Shown: positions 8,124-16,285 of the stretch, in pieces
Position numbering within the stretch: position 1 is the stretch's first letter
How the letters are laid out: every line of letters begins with the position of its first letter
Assembly: GCF_021602025.1 (NCBI RefSeq)
Contig: NZ_BQHW01000003.1
Span: 310,001 to 374,000, forward strand
DNA length: 64,000 nucleotides
Reading direction: 5' to 3'
From: Pseudomonas ceruminis
GTDB taxonomy: Bacteria; Pseudomonadota; Gammaproteobacteria; Pseudomonadales; Pseudomonadaceae
The notes under the pieces: model-generated
Seen by the model: the letters and a program-made list of their open reading frames with translations, nothing else
Told to the model about the DNA's origin: nothing
The model's database searches: none
Position numbers and translations under genes: made by a program

Positions 8124-9245
8124 TCAGGTCGCCAGGGGCGGCTCGAATGCAATGCTCTGCACCACCTCCAGCGCATACCCCGCCAGCCCCGCATACTTGA
8201 GCGGCGGCCCAAGGTGGCGCAGCTTGCCGACGCCCAGGTCTTGCAGAATCTGCGCGCCGGTTCCGACTTCGGAGTACACCTTCGACTGTCCGCGCTGGTA
8301 AGGCCGCACAGGTTGGGTCAACTGCGGTACACGCTCGAGCAGCGCCTGTGAAGATTCGTGGTTTGCCAGGATCACCACCACGCCGGCGCCTTCCTCGGCC
8401 ACTTTCTGCAGCGCTGCCCACAACGTCCAGTTGGCAGGGCCTGCGTACTCGGCCCCCACCAGGTCGCGCAGCGGGTCGATCACATGCACCCGCACCAACG
8501 TCGGCTGCTCGCGGCGGATATCGCCCATCACCATGGCCATGTGCACACCACCTTCGATGCGGTCCTCATAGGTGACCAGGCGGAAGGTGCCATGCACGGT
8601 CGGCAGATCGCGCTCGCCGATGCGCTTGATGGTCTGTTCAGTGCTCAGGCGGTGATGGATCAGGTCGGCGATGGTGCCGATCTTGATGCCGTGGCGGGCG
8701 GCGAACACTTCAAGGTCCGGGCGGCGGGCCATGGTGCCGTCGTCGTTGAGCACCTCGACAATCACCGAGGCAGGGCTGAAGCCTGCCAGGCGAGCCAGGT
8801 CACACCCGGCTTCGGTATGGCCGGCCCGGGTCAGCACGCCCCCTTCGCGGGCGCGCAGGGGGAAGATGTGGCCGGGCTGCACCAGGTCTTCAGGGCAGGC
8901 CTCGGCGGCCATGGCCGCAGCCACGGTGCGTGCCCGGTCGGCGGCGGAAATACCGGTGGTGACGCCGCTTGCGGCCTCGATCGACACCGTGAACGCCGTG
9001 CTGAACGCGCTACCGTTGGCCGGCACCATCTGTTCCAGGCCAAGGCGCTGGCAGTGCTCATCGGTCAGGGTCAGGCAGATCAGGCCTCGCGCTTCGCGCG
9101 CCATGAAGTTGATGGCCTGGGCGTCGCAGCGCTCGGCGGCGATCAACAGGTCGCCCTCGTTTTCCCGGTCTTCGTCGTCCACCAGCAGGACCATCTTGCC
9201 TTGCCGGTAGTCCTCGAGGAGTTCTTCGATGCGGTTGAACGCCAT
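8124..9245 (-). CDS. ribB: RibB paralogue with degenerate GTP cyclohydrolase II domain (RibBX type)
   Basis: The 373-residue protein has an N-terminal 3,4-dihydroxy-2-butanone-4-phosphate synthase domain (about residues 1-200) with the catalytic DDEDRENEGD and RAGHTEAGCDL motifs of riboflavin synthesis. The C-terminal domain (about 205-373) resembles GTP cyclohydrolase II but lacks the three zinc-binding cysteines, so it is probably inactive, as known for proteobacterial RibBX proteins. I chose the ATG at 9245; a GTG three codons earlier is possible. There is no room for an FMN riboswitch in the 78 bp to the divergent gene. A perfect GntR-type palindrome sits there instead, so this copy is probably controlled by an unrelated signal and serves a specialised flavin demand. 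Confidence 0.88.
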   Translation of the reverse strand: MAFNRIEELLEDYRQGKMVLLVDDEDRENEGDLLIAAERCDAQAINFMAREARGLICLTLTDEHCQRLGLEQMVPANGSAFSTAFTVSIEAASGVTTGISAADRARTVAAAMAAEACPEDLVQPGHIFPLRAREGGVLTRAGHTEAGCDLARLAGFSPASVIVEVLNDDGTMARRPDLEVFAARHGIKIGTIADLIHHRLSTEQTIKRIGERDLPTVHGTFRLVTYEDRIEGGVHMAMVMGDIRREQPTLVRVHVIDPLRDLVGAEYAGPANWTLWAALQKVAEEGAGVVVILANHESSQALLERVPQLTQPVRPYQRGQSKVYSEVGTGAQILQDLGVGKLRHLGPPLKYAGLAGYALEVVQSIAFEPPLAT

Positions 9246-9273
9246 GTTGCACACTCGCTGTGAGAGGTTGATT

Positions 9274-9288
9274 ATTATGGTATACCAT
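9274..9288. promoter_or_regulatory. GntR-type operator between ribB and the DUF1330 gene
   Basis: The perfect 12-bp palindrome ATGGTATACCAT (9277-9288) lies in the 78-bp divergent region, so one bound repressor could control both genes. With the flanking ATT it matches the operator upstream of the ABC transporter operon at 13 of 14 bases. Confidence 0.65.
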
Positions 9289-9323
9289 CATACACAGTTA
9301 ATGGTGCAACAGGAGCGTAGCGG

Positions 9324-9617
9324 ATGAAAGCCTATTGGATCGCCCATGTGGACGTGATCGACCCCGAGCAATACCAGCAGTACACCCAGCGCGCCCCGGC
9401 GGCGTTCGCGGCCTTTGGCGGACGCTTTCTGGCCAGGGGCGGGCGCAGCGAGGCGATGGAAGGGCGAGCCACGCCGCAACGCAGCGTGGTGATCGAGTTC
9501 GACTCGTATGAGCAGGCGGTGGCCTGTTATCGGTCCGAGCGCTACCAGCAGGCATGCAGCCATAGGCAAGGGGTGGCGAAGGCAGAGGTGATCATTGTCG
9601 AAGGCATCGCGCCCTGA
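9324..9617 (+). CDS. DUF1330 family protein
   Basis: The 97-residue dimeric alpha/beta-barrel (ferredoxin-like) protein begins MKAYWIAHVDVIDPEQYQQY. It carries the DUF1330 hallmarks: FGGRFLARGG, then the RSVVIEFDSYEQAVACYRSERYQ segment. A good AGGAG ribosome site precedes the ATG. It is divergent from the ribB paralogue with a shared operator between them. Family members have no settled biochemical role. The shared control region suggests it works with the flavin gene or with the compound imported by the nearby transporter. Confidence 0.85.
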   Translation: MKAYWIAHVDVIDPEQYQQYTQRAPAAFAAFGGRFLARGGRSEAMEGRATPQRSVVIEFDSYEQAVACYRSERYQQACSHRQGVAKAEVIIVEGIAP

Positions 9618-9663
9618 GCGGTCCGGGCCTGACCGCCAGGGCGGTACAGGCTATGCTTGCCCC

Positions 9664-10065
9664 ATGAGTACAACGCCCCCTTTACGCCAACCTTGCCCAC
9701 CTGGCGCTTGTGACTGCGGCCGCGAACACTTGGCCGAGCACCCGCCAGCCGCGCAGCGCATCCTCCTGCTCACGCGCCAGGAGGAAAAGCGCCTGCTCGC
9801 ACGCCTGGAAAACCTCACAGACCTGGAAGACCTCCACCGTCTGCAGGCGCGGCTGTACGAAAACCTCGGCATCCGCGTGCACATCGCGCCAGGTTTCAAC
9901 GAGGTGCGCACCATGCGTGGCTTCGTCATCGAACTGGACGCCCAGCCTGGCCTGTGCCGGAAGACCCGGCAGGCGATTCCGGCGGCCATACGGCGTGGTC
10001 TGGAGCGTAATCCGCAGGTGGCGTTTCGTTTGCTGGATGCCCATGACTTGCTCGGCGATGCGTGA
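9664..10065 (+). CDS. Conserved hypothetical protein with N-terminal cysteine cluster
   Basis: I do not recognise this 133-residue protein. Its N-terminus has [17 protein letters not shown], a Cys/His cluster that could bind a metal. A charged helical stretch follows ([29 protein letters not shown]), then a mixed alpha/beta C-terminus. The ATG at 9664 was preferred over the longer frame from 9595 because that extension overlaps the DUF1330 gene's end. It lies between the DUF1330 gene and the PvdS promoter of mbtH and is probably not part of the pyoverdine operon. Confidence 0.7.
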   Translation: MSTTPPLRQPCPPGACDCGREHLAEHPPAAQRILLLTRQEEKRLLARLENLTDLEDLHRLQARLYENLGIRVHIAPGFNEVRTMRGFVIELDAQPGLCRKTRQAIPAAIRRGLERNPQVAFRLLDAHDLLGDA

Positions 10066-10090
10066 ACGGTTGTCCTTCGCCAATCTTGGC

Positions 10091-10114
10091 TAATTTTCCT
10101 GCGCGTTTCTCCGT
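10091..10114 (+). promoter_or_regulatory. PvdS-type (iron-starvation sigma factor) promoter
   Basis: GGCTAATTTTCC resembles the -35 iron-starvation box. TAATT (10091-10095) and CGT (10112-10114) are separated by exactly 16 bp, the spacing used by PvdS-family sigma factors. It lies about 60 bp before the MbtH gene, a PvdS-regulated gene in other pseudomonads. Confidence 0.7.
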
Positions 10115-10175
10115 CTATCAGAGAGCCTCTCTGCGCCAATCGCGCATCGGCATCTATCACTCAAGGAGACAGGCA

Positions 10176-10397
10176 ATGACTTCCGTTTTCGACCGCGACG
10201 ATATCCAGTTCCAGGTAGTGGTCAACCACGAAGAGCAATATTCCATCTGGCCCGACTACAAGGCGATCCCGAACGGCTGGCGCGCCGTCGGCAAGAGTGG
10301 CCTGAAGAAGGACTGCCTGGCCTACATCGATGAAGTGTGGACTGACATGCGCCCGCTGAGCCTGCGCCAGAAAATGGCAGAAGCCGCCGCACAGTGA
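10176..10397 (+). CDS. MbtH-like protein of pyoverdine synthesis
   Basis: The 73-residue protein has the full MbtH signature: [10 protein letters not shown], then the PNGW motif, and [10 protein letters not shown] at the end. MbtH proteins bind and activate adenylation domains of non-ribosomal peptide synthetases. In Pseudomonas this one serves pyoverdine synthesis. The ATG at 10176 has a strong AAGGAG site 6 bp upstream. It is overlapped by the thioesterase gene in GTGA form. The PvdS-type promoter upstream ties the pair to iron starvation. No peptide synthetase is in the window. Confidence 0.95.
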   Translation: MTSVFDRDDIQFQVVVNHEEQYSIWPDYKAIPNGWRAVGKSGLKKDCLAYIDEVWTDMRPLSLRQKMAEAAAQ

Positions 10398-11113
10398 CCA
10401 CGGTCAACCTGCTGTGCCTGCCGTATTCGGGTGCCAGCGCCATGGTCTACAGCCGCTGGCGGCGCAAGCTGCCCGCGTGGCTGCAGGTGCGTCCGGTCGA
10501 GCTGCCTGGGCGCGGAGCGCGCCTGGGCGAGCCGCTGCAGACCGACATGCAGGCCCTGGCCCGGCAACTGGCGACGGAGCAGCGCGTGGCCGCCAACGCA
10601 CCTTATGCCCTATTAGGCCATAGCCTTGGCGCACTGCTGGCGTTCGAACTGGCCCATGAACTGCGAGCACTGGGTTGCCCGCCGCCTTTGGCCCTGTTCG
10701 CGTGTGGTACCGCGGCACCCACGCGGCGCGAAGACTACGACGGTAATAACTGGCGGGCCCCCAAGACCGATGATGAGCTGCGCAACGAACTGCGCGAACT
10801 CAACGGCACCCCGGAGGAGGTGCTGGCCAACGCGGAGCTGATGAGCCTGACCTTGCCGGTGCTGCGAGCGGATTTCCTGTTGTGCGGTCGTTATGCGTAT
10901 CGTCAGCGCGCGCCGTTGGCCTGCGCGCTGCATGTGCTTGGCGGTGAGGATGACCGGGCCAGCAAGGAGCAACTGCAGGCCTGGGCCAGGGAAACCCAGG
11001 GGCCGTTCTCGTTGCAGATGTTCCCTGGCAGCCATTTCTTCATCCATGAACAGGAGGACCAGGTACTGGCCGAGTTGGCGGCTTCCCTGGCGCCGCATCG
11101 GCTTTTCGCCTGA
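10394..11113 (+). CDS. Type II thioesterase of pyoverdine synthesis
   Basis: The 239-residue alpha/beta hydrolase has the nucleophile motif GHSLGA (Ser77) and a C-terminal GSHFF histidine, as in RifR/GrsT-type editing thioesterases that clear misprimed carrier proteins. It corresponds to PvdG of P. aeruginosa. The GTG start at 10394 overlaps the MbtH stop, so the two are cotranslated and share the PvdS promoter. Confidence 0.92.
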   Translation: MTTVNLLCLPYSGASAMVYSRWRRKLPAWLQVRPVELPGRGARLGEPLQTDMQALARQLATEQRVAANAPYALLGHSLGALLAFELAHELRALGCPPPLALFACGTAAPTRREDYDGNNWRAPKTDDELRNELRELNGTPEEVLANAELMSLTLPVLRADFLLCGRYAYRQRAPLACALHVLGGEDDRASKEQLQAWARETQGPFSLQMFPGSHFFIHEQEDQVLAELAASLAPHRLFA

Positions 11114-11170
11114 TTGACGCCGCCGCTTGCCTGGGGGAGGCTAGGCGTTTTCCCAGGCAAGGGGCAGGCA

Positions 11171-11722
11171 ATGCTGATCGAACCTCACAAGGCCACACTG
11201 TTGGTCGTCGACATCCAGGAAAAACTCATCGGCGCCATGAGCGACCCCGAAGGCACGCACGCCCGGGCTCGCTGGCTAGTGGCGGCCAGTGCCGAGCTGG
11301 GGTTGCCGGTAGTCATCTCCGAACAGTATCCCCAGGGCCTGGGCCATACCCTGCCAGCGCTGCTCGCTGCAGCTCCGGCCGCTGAGGTGGTTGAAAAGAA
11401 GCACTTTTCCTGCGTCGCCGCCCAGTGCCTGCCCGACAGCCTGCTGGCCCGTGAGCAGGTGATCGTCTGCGGCATGGAAACCCACGTCTGCGTGCTGCAA
11501 ACCGCCCTTGGTCTGCTCAGCCTGGGCAAGCAGGTATTCGTGGTTGAGGACGCCTGTGACAGCCGTACCCCGGCGAACAAGGCGGCAGGATTGGCACGCA
11601 TGCGCCAGGCGGGCGCCCAGGTAGTCACCCGGGAAATGGTCCTGTTCGAACTCATGGGCAGTGCCAGCCACCCGCAGTTCCGGCACATCAGCAAGACCTA
11701 CATGGTCGGTGAACAGCCCTGA
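11171..11722 (+). CDS. Isochorismatase-family cysteine hydrolase
   Basis: The 183-residue protein has the expected catalytic triad: Asp in LLVVDIQEKL (residue 14), Lys in VEKKHFSC (about 77) and Cys107 in METHVCVLQTA. The group includes YcaC-like hydrolases, nicotinamidases and isochorismatases; the substrate is not deducible. The ATG at 11171 follows a GGGG-rich site. It lies downstream of the thioesterase, with a 57-bp gap, and may be read from the same promoter, but nothing in the sequence links it to pyoverdine. Confidence 0.85.
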   Translation: MLIEPHKATLLVVDIQEKLIGAMSDPEGTHARARWLVAASAELGLPVVISEQYPQGLGHTLPALLAAAPAAEVVEKKHFSCVAAQCLPDSLLAREQVIVCGMETHVCVLQTALGLLSLGKQVFVVEDACDSRTPANKAAGLARMRQAGAQVVTREMVLFELMGSASHPQFRHISKTYMVGEQP

Positions 11723-11733
11723 ACGGGCGGCTG

Positions 11734-12801
11734 TTGACGGCTGGCCTGATGGCCCTGGCGTTGCTGCAGGGCTGCGCCGGGCGCCGTGAGGAAGAGCCCG
11801 AAGCCGACCCTGCCAAGGTACGCGCCCAGCTGTTGCGCCTGCTACCGTCCCAGGCCAAAGACCGGGAAGGGTGGGCCAAGGACATCCAGCAGGCATTCGA
11901 GGCCCAGCGCATCGCGCCGAACAAGAGCAACCTGTGTGCCGCGCTGGCGGTGACGGAGCAGGAGTCGACCTTCAACGCCGACCCGCAGGTGCCCAACCTG
12001 GGCCGTATCGCCCGCGAGGAAATCGACCGCCGCGCCGCGCGGCTGCATGTGCCGCGCCTGCTGGTCGATGGCGCGCTGAACACCACCTCGGGCAACGGCA
12101 AGACCTACCAACAGCGCTTGCTCGCGGTGCGCAGCGAAAAAGAACTGAGCGCGCTATACGACGAATTCATCGCCCGTCTGCCGCTGGGCAAGACCTTGCT
12201 CGGCGGCCTCAACCCGGTGCACACGGGCGGGCCGATGCAAGTCAGCGTCGCCTTTGCCGAACAGCATGCCAAGGACTATCCCTACACCTACAGCGGCACG
12301 GTTCGCCAGGAAGTGTTCACGCGCCGAGGAGGCATGTACTTCGGCATTGCCCACTTGCTGGGTTACCCCGCGCACTATGAGCGCCCGCTCTATCGCTTTG
12401 CCGATTTCAATGCCGGTTGGTATGCAAGCCGCAATGCGGCGTTTCAGGCGGCGTTGAGCCAGGTGACCGGGGTGAGATTGGCGCTCGATGGCGACCTGAT
12501 TGCGCCTGGGGCGATCCTGCCGGGGAGCACTGAGCAGGCGGCGCGCAAGCTCGGGGTGAAGCTGGGGTTGCGCAATACGCAAATTCGCAGCCAGCTTGAG
12601 CTGGGTGATCGCCTGGCGTTCGAGGACAGCAAGCTGTACAGCGGGGTATTCGCCCTGGCCGATGCCGCCGCGGAAAAACCGGTGCCGAGGGCGGTGTTGC
12701 CGGGAATTGAGCTGAAGAGCCCGAAGATTACCCGCCAGCTGACTACCGCATGGTTTGCCGGGCGGGTGGATGAGCGTTATCAACGCTGCATGAAGCGTTA
12801 G
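11734..12801 (+). CDS. DUF1615 family lipoprotein
   Basis: This protein of about 355 residues has a lipobox LLQGC near the N-terminus and then a DUF1615 domain (TEQESTFNADP, GGPMQVSVAFAEQHAKDYPY, RGGMYFGIAHLLGYPAHYE). The fold of the central part recalls lysozyme-like domains, but the role is unknown. The start is unclear. No ATG or GTG exists between the in-frame stop at 11710 and the lipobox. TTG at 11734 lacks the usual positively charged n-region. CTG at 11719 would include an arginine and give a normal lipoprotein signal. Either start is coupled to the preceding gene's stop at 11722. Confidence 0.8.
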   Translation: MTAGLMALALLQGCAGRREEEPEADPAKVRAQLLRLLPSQAKDREGWAKDIQQAFEAQRIAPNKSNLCAALAVTEQESTFNADPQVPNLGRIAREEIDRRAARLHVPRLLVDGALNTTSGNGKTYQQRLLAVRSEKELSALYDEFIARLPLGKTLLGGLNPVHTGGPMQVSVAFAEQHAKDYPYTYSGTVRQEVFTRRGGMYFGIAHLLGYPAHYERPLYRFADFNAGWYASRNAAFQAALSQVTGVRLALDGDLIAPGAILPGSTEQAARKLGVKLGLRNTQIRSQLELGDRLAFEDSKLYSGVFALADAAAEKPVPRAVLPGIELKSPKITRQLTTAWFAGRVDERYQRCMKR

Positions 12802-12811
12802 CGGGCTGTAC

Positions 12812-12846
12812 TGGCCCCTTCCCGGGCTTGCCCCGCGAAAGGGCCC
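12812..12846. repeat. REP-like palindrome
   Basis: An imperfect palindrome of the P. putida REP type: a GGCCC..TT arm, a GGGCTTGCCCCGCG centre and an AAAGGGCC arm. It lies between the convergent DUF1615 and fpvF genes, where it may end transcription from both sides. Confidence 0.65.
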
Positions 12847-12858
12847 GTGAGGGCAGCA

Positions 12859-13728
12859 TCAACCCTCGCTCAGTGCCCCAACCACCTGATCGACGCTGGC
12901 CTTGAGCCCGGCCACCGCATCCTCCGGATCGCTCTCCACCACCAGCAGCGTCGCCCCACTGGCCTCGATCACGGCAGCGACCGCTGCCTGCGGCTGCCGA
13001 TGGTCCAGCACCAGGGCCACATCCTGCGCTTTCAGGTTTTGCGCCAACGCCTTGAGCGCCGCCTTGTCCCACTTGCCATCGGTAGGCAACGCCTGCTCTA
13101 CCACATCCAGATTCAAGCCGCTGGCCAGGTACCCAAGACGCTCGGACAGGCTGACCACGCTCAGGTTGTCGACCTGGGCGAGCGCTGTCTGGCTTTTGGC
13201 GGTCAATTCCAGCAGTTGCCGCTTGAGCGCCGCCAGGTTTTCCTGAATTCGCGCCTTGTCCGCAGGTGCCAGACGCTCCAGGTCGTTGGCCAGAACGTCT
13301 GCCATGCGCCCCAGGTTGGTTGGGTTCAACCAGGGGTAGGTGCTGTAGGCCTCGTCGCCATTGACCGCAATACCTGGCAGTGCGCCATCCACCGGCTGCG
13401 CGGCATCGATTTCGACAATGCGGATGTTGCTGCGCCGGGCCATTGGGTACAACGGGTCATCACGCCAGATCGAACGTACGCCGATCACCGCGTCGGCCTG
13501 CAGCGCCGCCTTTGCCAGGCTGGCCGCCCCACGGTTGCTGAAGTACGACGGTTGCCGGCTGGCTGGCACGTTACCTGGCGCGGCACGCTTGAGTTGCACT
13601 GACGTACCCTTGAGCAGGGTGCTTGCCAGGCTGTGGGTGACGGGCAGGGTGGTCAGTACTTGCGTGGCCAGGGCCCATGAGGGCAGGGCGGCCAGTGCCA
13701 GTACCACGGTCAACTGTTTCAGGTTCAT
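12859..13728 (-). CDS. fpvF: FpvF: second periplasmic binding protein of the ferripyoverdine iron-release system
   Basis: The 289-residue protein has a signal peptide (MNLKQLTVVLALAALPSWALA). Its fold resembles cluster A-I metal-binding proteins, but it has few of the histidines usual in ZnuA; the ligand loop reads PGNVPASRQPSYFSNRG. In P. aeruginosa, FpvF forms a complex with the other binding protein, FpvC, and binds (ferri)pyoverdine in the periplasm. It is the last gene of eight, in the same order as P. aeruginosa fpvGHJKCDEF, and overlaps the permease stop in ATGA form. A longer frame running to 14589 is a shadow of the permease gene. Confidence 0.9.
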   Translation of the reverse strand: MNLKQLTVVLALAALPSWALATQVLTTLPVTHSLASTLLKGTSVQLKRAAPGNVPASRQPSYFSNRGAASLAKAALQADAVIGVRSIWRDDPLYPMARRSNIRIVEIDAAQPVDGALPGIAVNGDEAYSTYPWLNPTNLGRMADVLANDLERLAPADKARIQENLAALKRQLLELTAKSQTALAQVDNLSVVSLSERLGYLASGLNLDVVEQALPTDGKWDKAALKALAQNLKAQDVALVLDHRQPQAAVAAVIEASGATLLVVESDPEDAVAGLKASVDQVVGALSEG

Positions 13729-14624
13729 GCCGGGTTTCCTTGCAGGCGTGGAACGAGGGCGCGGGCCAGGGCCGCGAGGGCGAAGCACATGCCCGCAACC
13801 AGAATGATCGCGGCGCCCGAGGGCACCGGCAGGTCGAAGACGATCGGCAGCAGAATGCCGCACAGTGTGCTCAGCGTGGCGATCAGCACCGAGATGAAGA
13901 AAAAGCCCTTGAGCGACTGGCTCACCAGCCGTGCGGCCGCAGCTGGAATCACCAGCAGCGCGCCCACCAGAATCGCCCCGATGACTTTCACCGAGGCCAC
14001 GGTAACTAAGGTCACCAGCACCACGAACAGGTAGTCCAGGGTCTTCACCGCTACCCCACGCACGGCCGCCAGTTGCGGGTTGAAGCTGGCCAGCATGATG
14101 CGGTTGTACAGCGGCAGGGCTAGTGCCAACACCATCACCGCGACCATGCCGAGCACCACCAGGTCCTGGCCGCTGACTGTCAACACTGAGCCGAACAGTA
14201 CGTTTTCCAGGATGTGCACGTTGATCTTGCCCGCCAGCATCAGCAGCAGGCTCGCGCCCAGCGCCAGCGACACCGAGAGAAACACGCCGATCAGCGTGTC
14301 CGGCGAAAGCCCAGTACGGTTGCGCAGGAAGTTGAGCAGAATGCCGAACAACAGGCAGTAACCGAACAGGCTGCCATAAGGGCCGGTGTAAGGTTCGCCG
14401 AGCAGAATGCCGATGGCCACACCGGTGAGTGCGGCGTGGCCGACAGCCTCGGAGAAGAAGGCAAAGCGCTTGACCACCACGAGCGTTCCCAGGCCGCCCA
14501 GCACCGGGCCGATCATCAGGCCGGCCAGCAGCGCGTTGATGACAAAACCGTAGGCCAGCGCCTCCGGCAGGTAGCCAGCGCCGGCCCATTCCTGGACCAC
14601 TTGGCGAAAGGTTTCATAGCTCAT
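13725..14624 (-). CDS. fpvE: FpvE: inner-membrane permease of the iron-release ABC transporter
   Basis: This 299-residue ZnuB/MntB-type permease has about eight hydrophobic helices, including HAALTGVAIGILLGEPYTGP and the SVKVIGAILVGALLVIPAA segment typical of the ABC-3 family. It imports ferrous iron delivered by FpvC/FpvF. Its ATG shares a base with the FpvD stop and its stop overlaps the FpvF start, so it is translationally coupled on both sides. Confidence 0.92.
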   Translation of the reverse strand: MSYETFRQVVQEWAGAGYLPEALAYGFVINALLAGLMIGPVLGGLGTLVVVKRFAFFSEAVGHAALTGVAIGILLGEPYTGPYGSLFGYCLLFGILLNFLRNRTGLSPDTLIGVFLSVSLALGASLLLMLAGKINVHILENVLFGSVLTVSGQDLVVLGMVAVMVLALALPLYNRIMLASFNPQLAAVRGVAVKTLDYLFVVLVTLVTVASVKVIGAILVGALLVIPAAAARLVSQSLKGFFFISVLIATLSTLCGILLPIVFDLPVPSGAAIILVAGMCFALAALARALVPRLQGNPA

Positions 14625-15370
14625 CAGGTGCGGCCCTCACTGCGCGGGTGGACGGAGAACAGGCCAAGCAGGCGCTCTGGGGTCAGGGCCTGGGCAGGCG
14701 GGGCGTCGAACAGTACCTGGCGGCTCAGGCCGGTGACCCGGTCGGCCAGGCGCAACACCGCTGCAAGGTCATGCTCGATCCACAGCACGGTCGTACCGGC
14801 CTGGCGCCAGCCCTGTAGCAATTGCTCGAACACCTGGATGCCCGCTTCGTCGAGTGCCGACATCGGCTCGTCCAGCACCAGCAGCTGCGGCTCGGGGATC
14901 AACCCCTGGGCGAGCAGCACTCGCTGACGCTCGCCCCCGGACAATGCCCCCATGCGTCGTTTGCGCTTGTCGAGCATACCCACCCGGGCCAGTGCCGCAT
15001 CGATCGCCGGCTGTACCCGGCGTGACAGGCCGAGGAACGCCGGGCGCTGTTGGCACATCGCAGCCATGAAATCATCCACGGTCATGGGCAGGCCACGGTC
15101 GAACTCCAAGGCCTGTGGCACATAGCCGATCACCTGCCGTTCACCTGGCCAGTGCAGGGTCAGTTGACCCTGGTGCGGCATCTGCCCCAGCAAGGTCTTG
15201 ATCAGCGAGCTCTTGCCGCCGCCGTTGGGCCCGACGATGGCGTGTACGCTGCCGGGGCTGACATTGAAACTGACCTGCTCGAGAATGCGCGTGCGGCCCA
15301 GCGTGAGGTTTATACCGGCAAAATCGATCCGCGGCCCGTCCGCGGCCCTGATGCTGGCTGCGGCGGTCAT
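14624..15370 (-). CDS. fpvD: FpvD: ATP-binding protein of the iron-release ABC transporter
   Basis: The 248-residue ABC ATPase of the ZnuC/MntA group has Walker A GPNGGGKSS, signature LSGGERQRVLLA, Walker B LLVLDEPMSALDE and switch histidine in LWIEHDLAAV. It powers FpvE. It overlaps FpvC upstream by 4 bp (ATGA) and FpvE downstream by 1 bp. Confidence 0.92.
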   Translation of the reverse strand: MTAAASIRAADGPRIDFAGINLTLGRTRILEQVSFNVSPGSVHAIVGPNGGGKSSLIKTLLGQMPHQGQLTLHWPGERQVIGYVPQALEFDRGLPMTVDDFMAAMCQQRPAFLGLSRRVQPAIDAALARVGMLDKRKRRMGALSGGERQRVLLAQGLIPEPQLLVLDEPMSALDEAGIQVFEQLLQGWRQAGTTVLWIEHDLAAVLRLADRVTGLSRQVLFDAPPAQALTPERLLGLFSVHPRSEGRT

Positions 15371-16269
15371 GCGCGGTTCTCCTGGATGGCGCGTACCACG
15401 GTATCGAGGTTGCGCTTCATCTCCACTTCGTATTTCTCAGGGGTGTACTCGCCGTAGGAGATATGCGTCAGCGGGTACAGGCGCACGCCGGACTCGCGCT
15501 GGATGGTCTGGACATAGGCGGAAGGGAAGTCCATCTCCGAGAAGATCACCCTCACGTCCAGGGCCTTGAGCTGGTCGATGGTTTTCTTGAGCTGTGCCGG
15601 GCTTGGCTCGATGCCGTGGGCGGGCTCGACCACGGCGGTGACCTCCAGGCCGAAGTCACGCACCAGGTAGTCGTAGGCGGCGTGAATGGTCGCCACGCGG
15701 AAGTCAGCACCCGGCGCTTCGGTGACCTTGGCCAGGGCTTGGGCACGCAAGGTGCGCAGCCGCTTGGCGTAGGCGCGGGCGTTCTGGGTGTAGAAGGCAG
15801 CATTGTCCGGGTCGAGCTTGCCCAGCTCGCGGGCAATGTTGTTGACCTGGGCGATGGTGGTGCTGATGGACAGGAACGTGTGCGGGTTGACCACTTTGCC
15901 GGCGCCGCGCGCGGCGATACCGGTGGCCGCCAGCAAGGGTACGTTCTGGTTGGCCTCGATGGTCTTGATCTGAGGCTTTTCGCTGGCGGCGATCATGCGG
16001 TCGGCGAAATCGTCATGGCCCACACCGTTGAGCACGACCACATCCAGGCTACCGATGCGCTTGATGTCCTCGGCCCGCGGCTCGTAGGCATGCGGGTTGA
16101 AACCCGCCGGGATCAGCGGTACCACTTCGGCCTTGTCGCCGACGATATTGCTCACATAGCTGTAGTAAGGGTGCAGCGTGATGCCGATGCGCAGGGGCCT
16201 GCCGGGGTCGGCCAGGGCAAGCAGCGGCATGGCGCAGGCAAGGATCAGGGCGAATGCGGAGCGGAACAT
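15367..16269 (-). CDS. fpvC: FpvC: periplasmic metal-binding protein
   Basis: The 300-residue cluster A-I (ZnuA/MntC-type) binding protein has a signal peptide ending LALADPG. The metal-site histidines and acids appear in order: GFNPHAYEP, the NGVGHDDFADRM region, VNPHTFLSI and FSEMDFPSAYVQ. In P. aeruginosa, FpvC binds iron after reduction of ferripyoverdine and passes it to FpvDE. It follows fpvK by 16 bp and overlaps fpvD by 4 bp. Confidence 0.92.
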   Translation of the reverse strand: MFRSAFALILACAMPLLALADPGRPLRIGITLHPYYSYVSNIVGDKAEVVPLIPAGFNPHAYEPRAEDIKRIGSLDVVVLNGVGHDDFADRMIAASEKPQIKTIEANQNVPLLAATGIAARGAGKVVNPHTFLSISTTIAQVNNIARELGKLDPDNAAFYTQNARAYAKRLRTLRAQALAKVTEAPGADFRVATIHAAYDYLVRDFGLEVTAVVEPAHGIEPSPAQLKKTIDQLKALDVRVIFSEMDFPSAYVQTIQRESGVRLYPLTHISYGEYTPEKYEVEMKRNLDTVVRAIQENRA

Positions 16270-16285
16270 GGGCGATTCCTTGGAT

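Noticed and set aside
12859-14589. 576-codon frame that would fuse the fpvF protein to an N-terminal extension
   Set aside because: The extension is fpvE read in another frame. The FpvF signal peptide at 13728 marks the real start.
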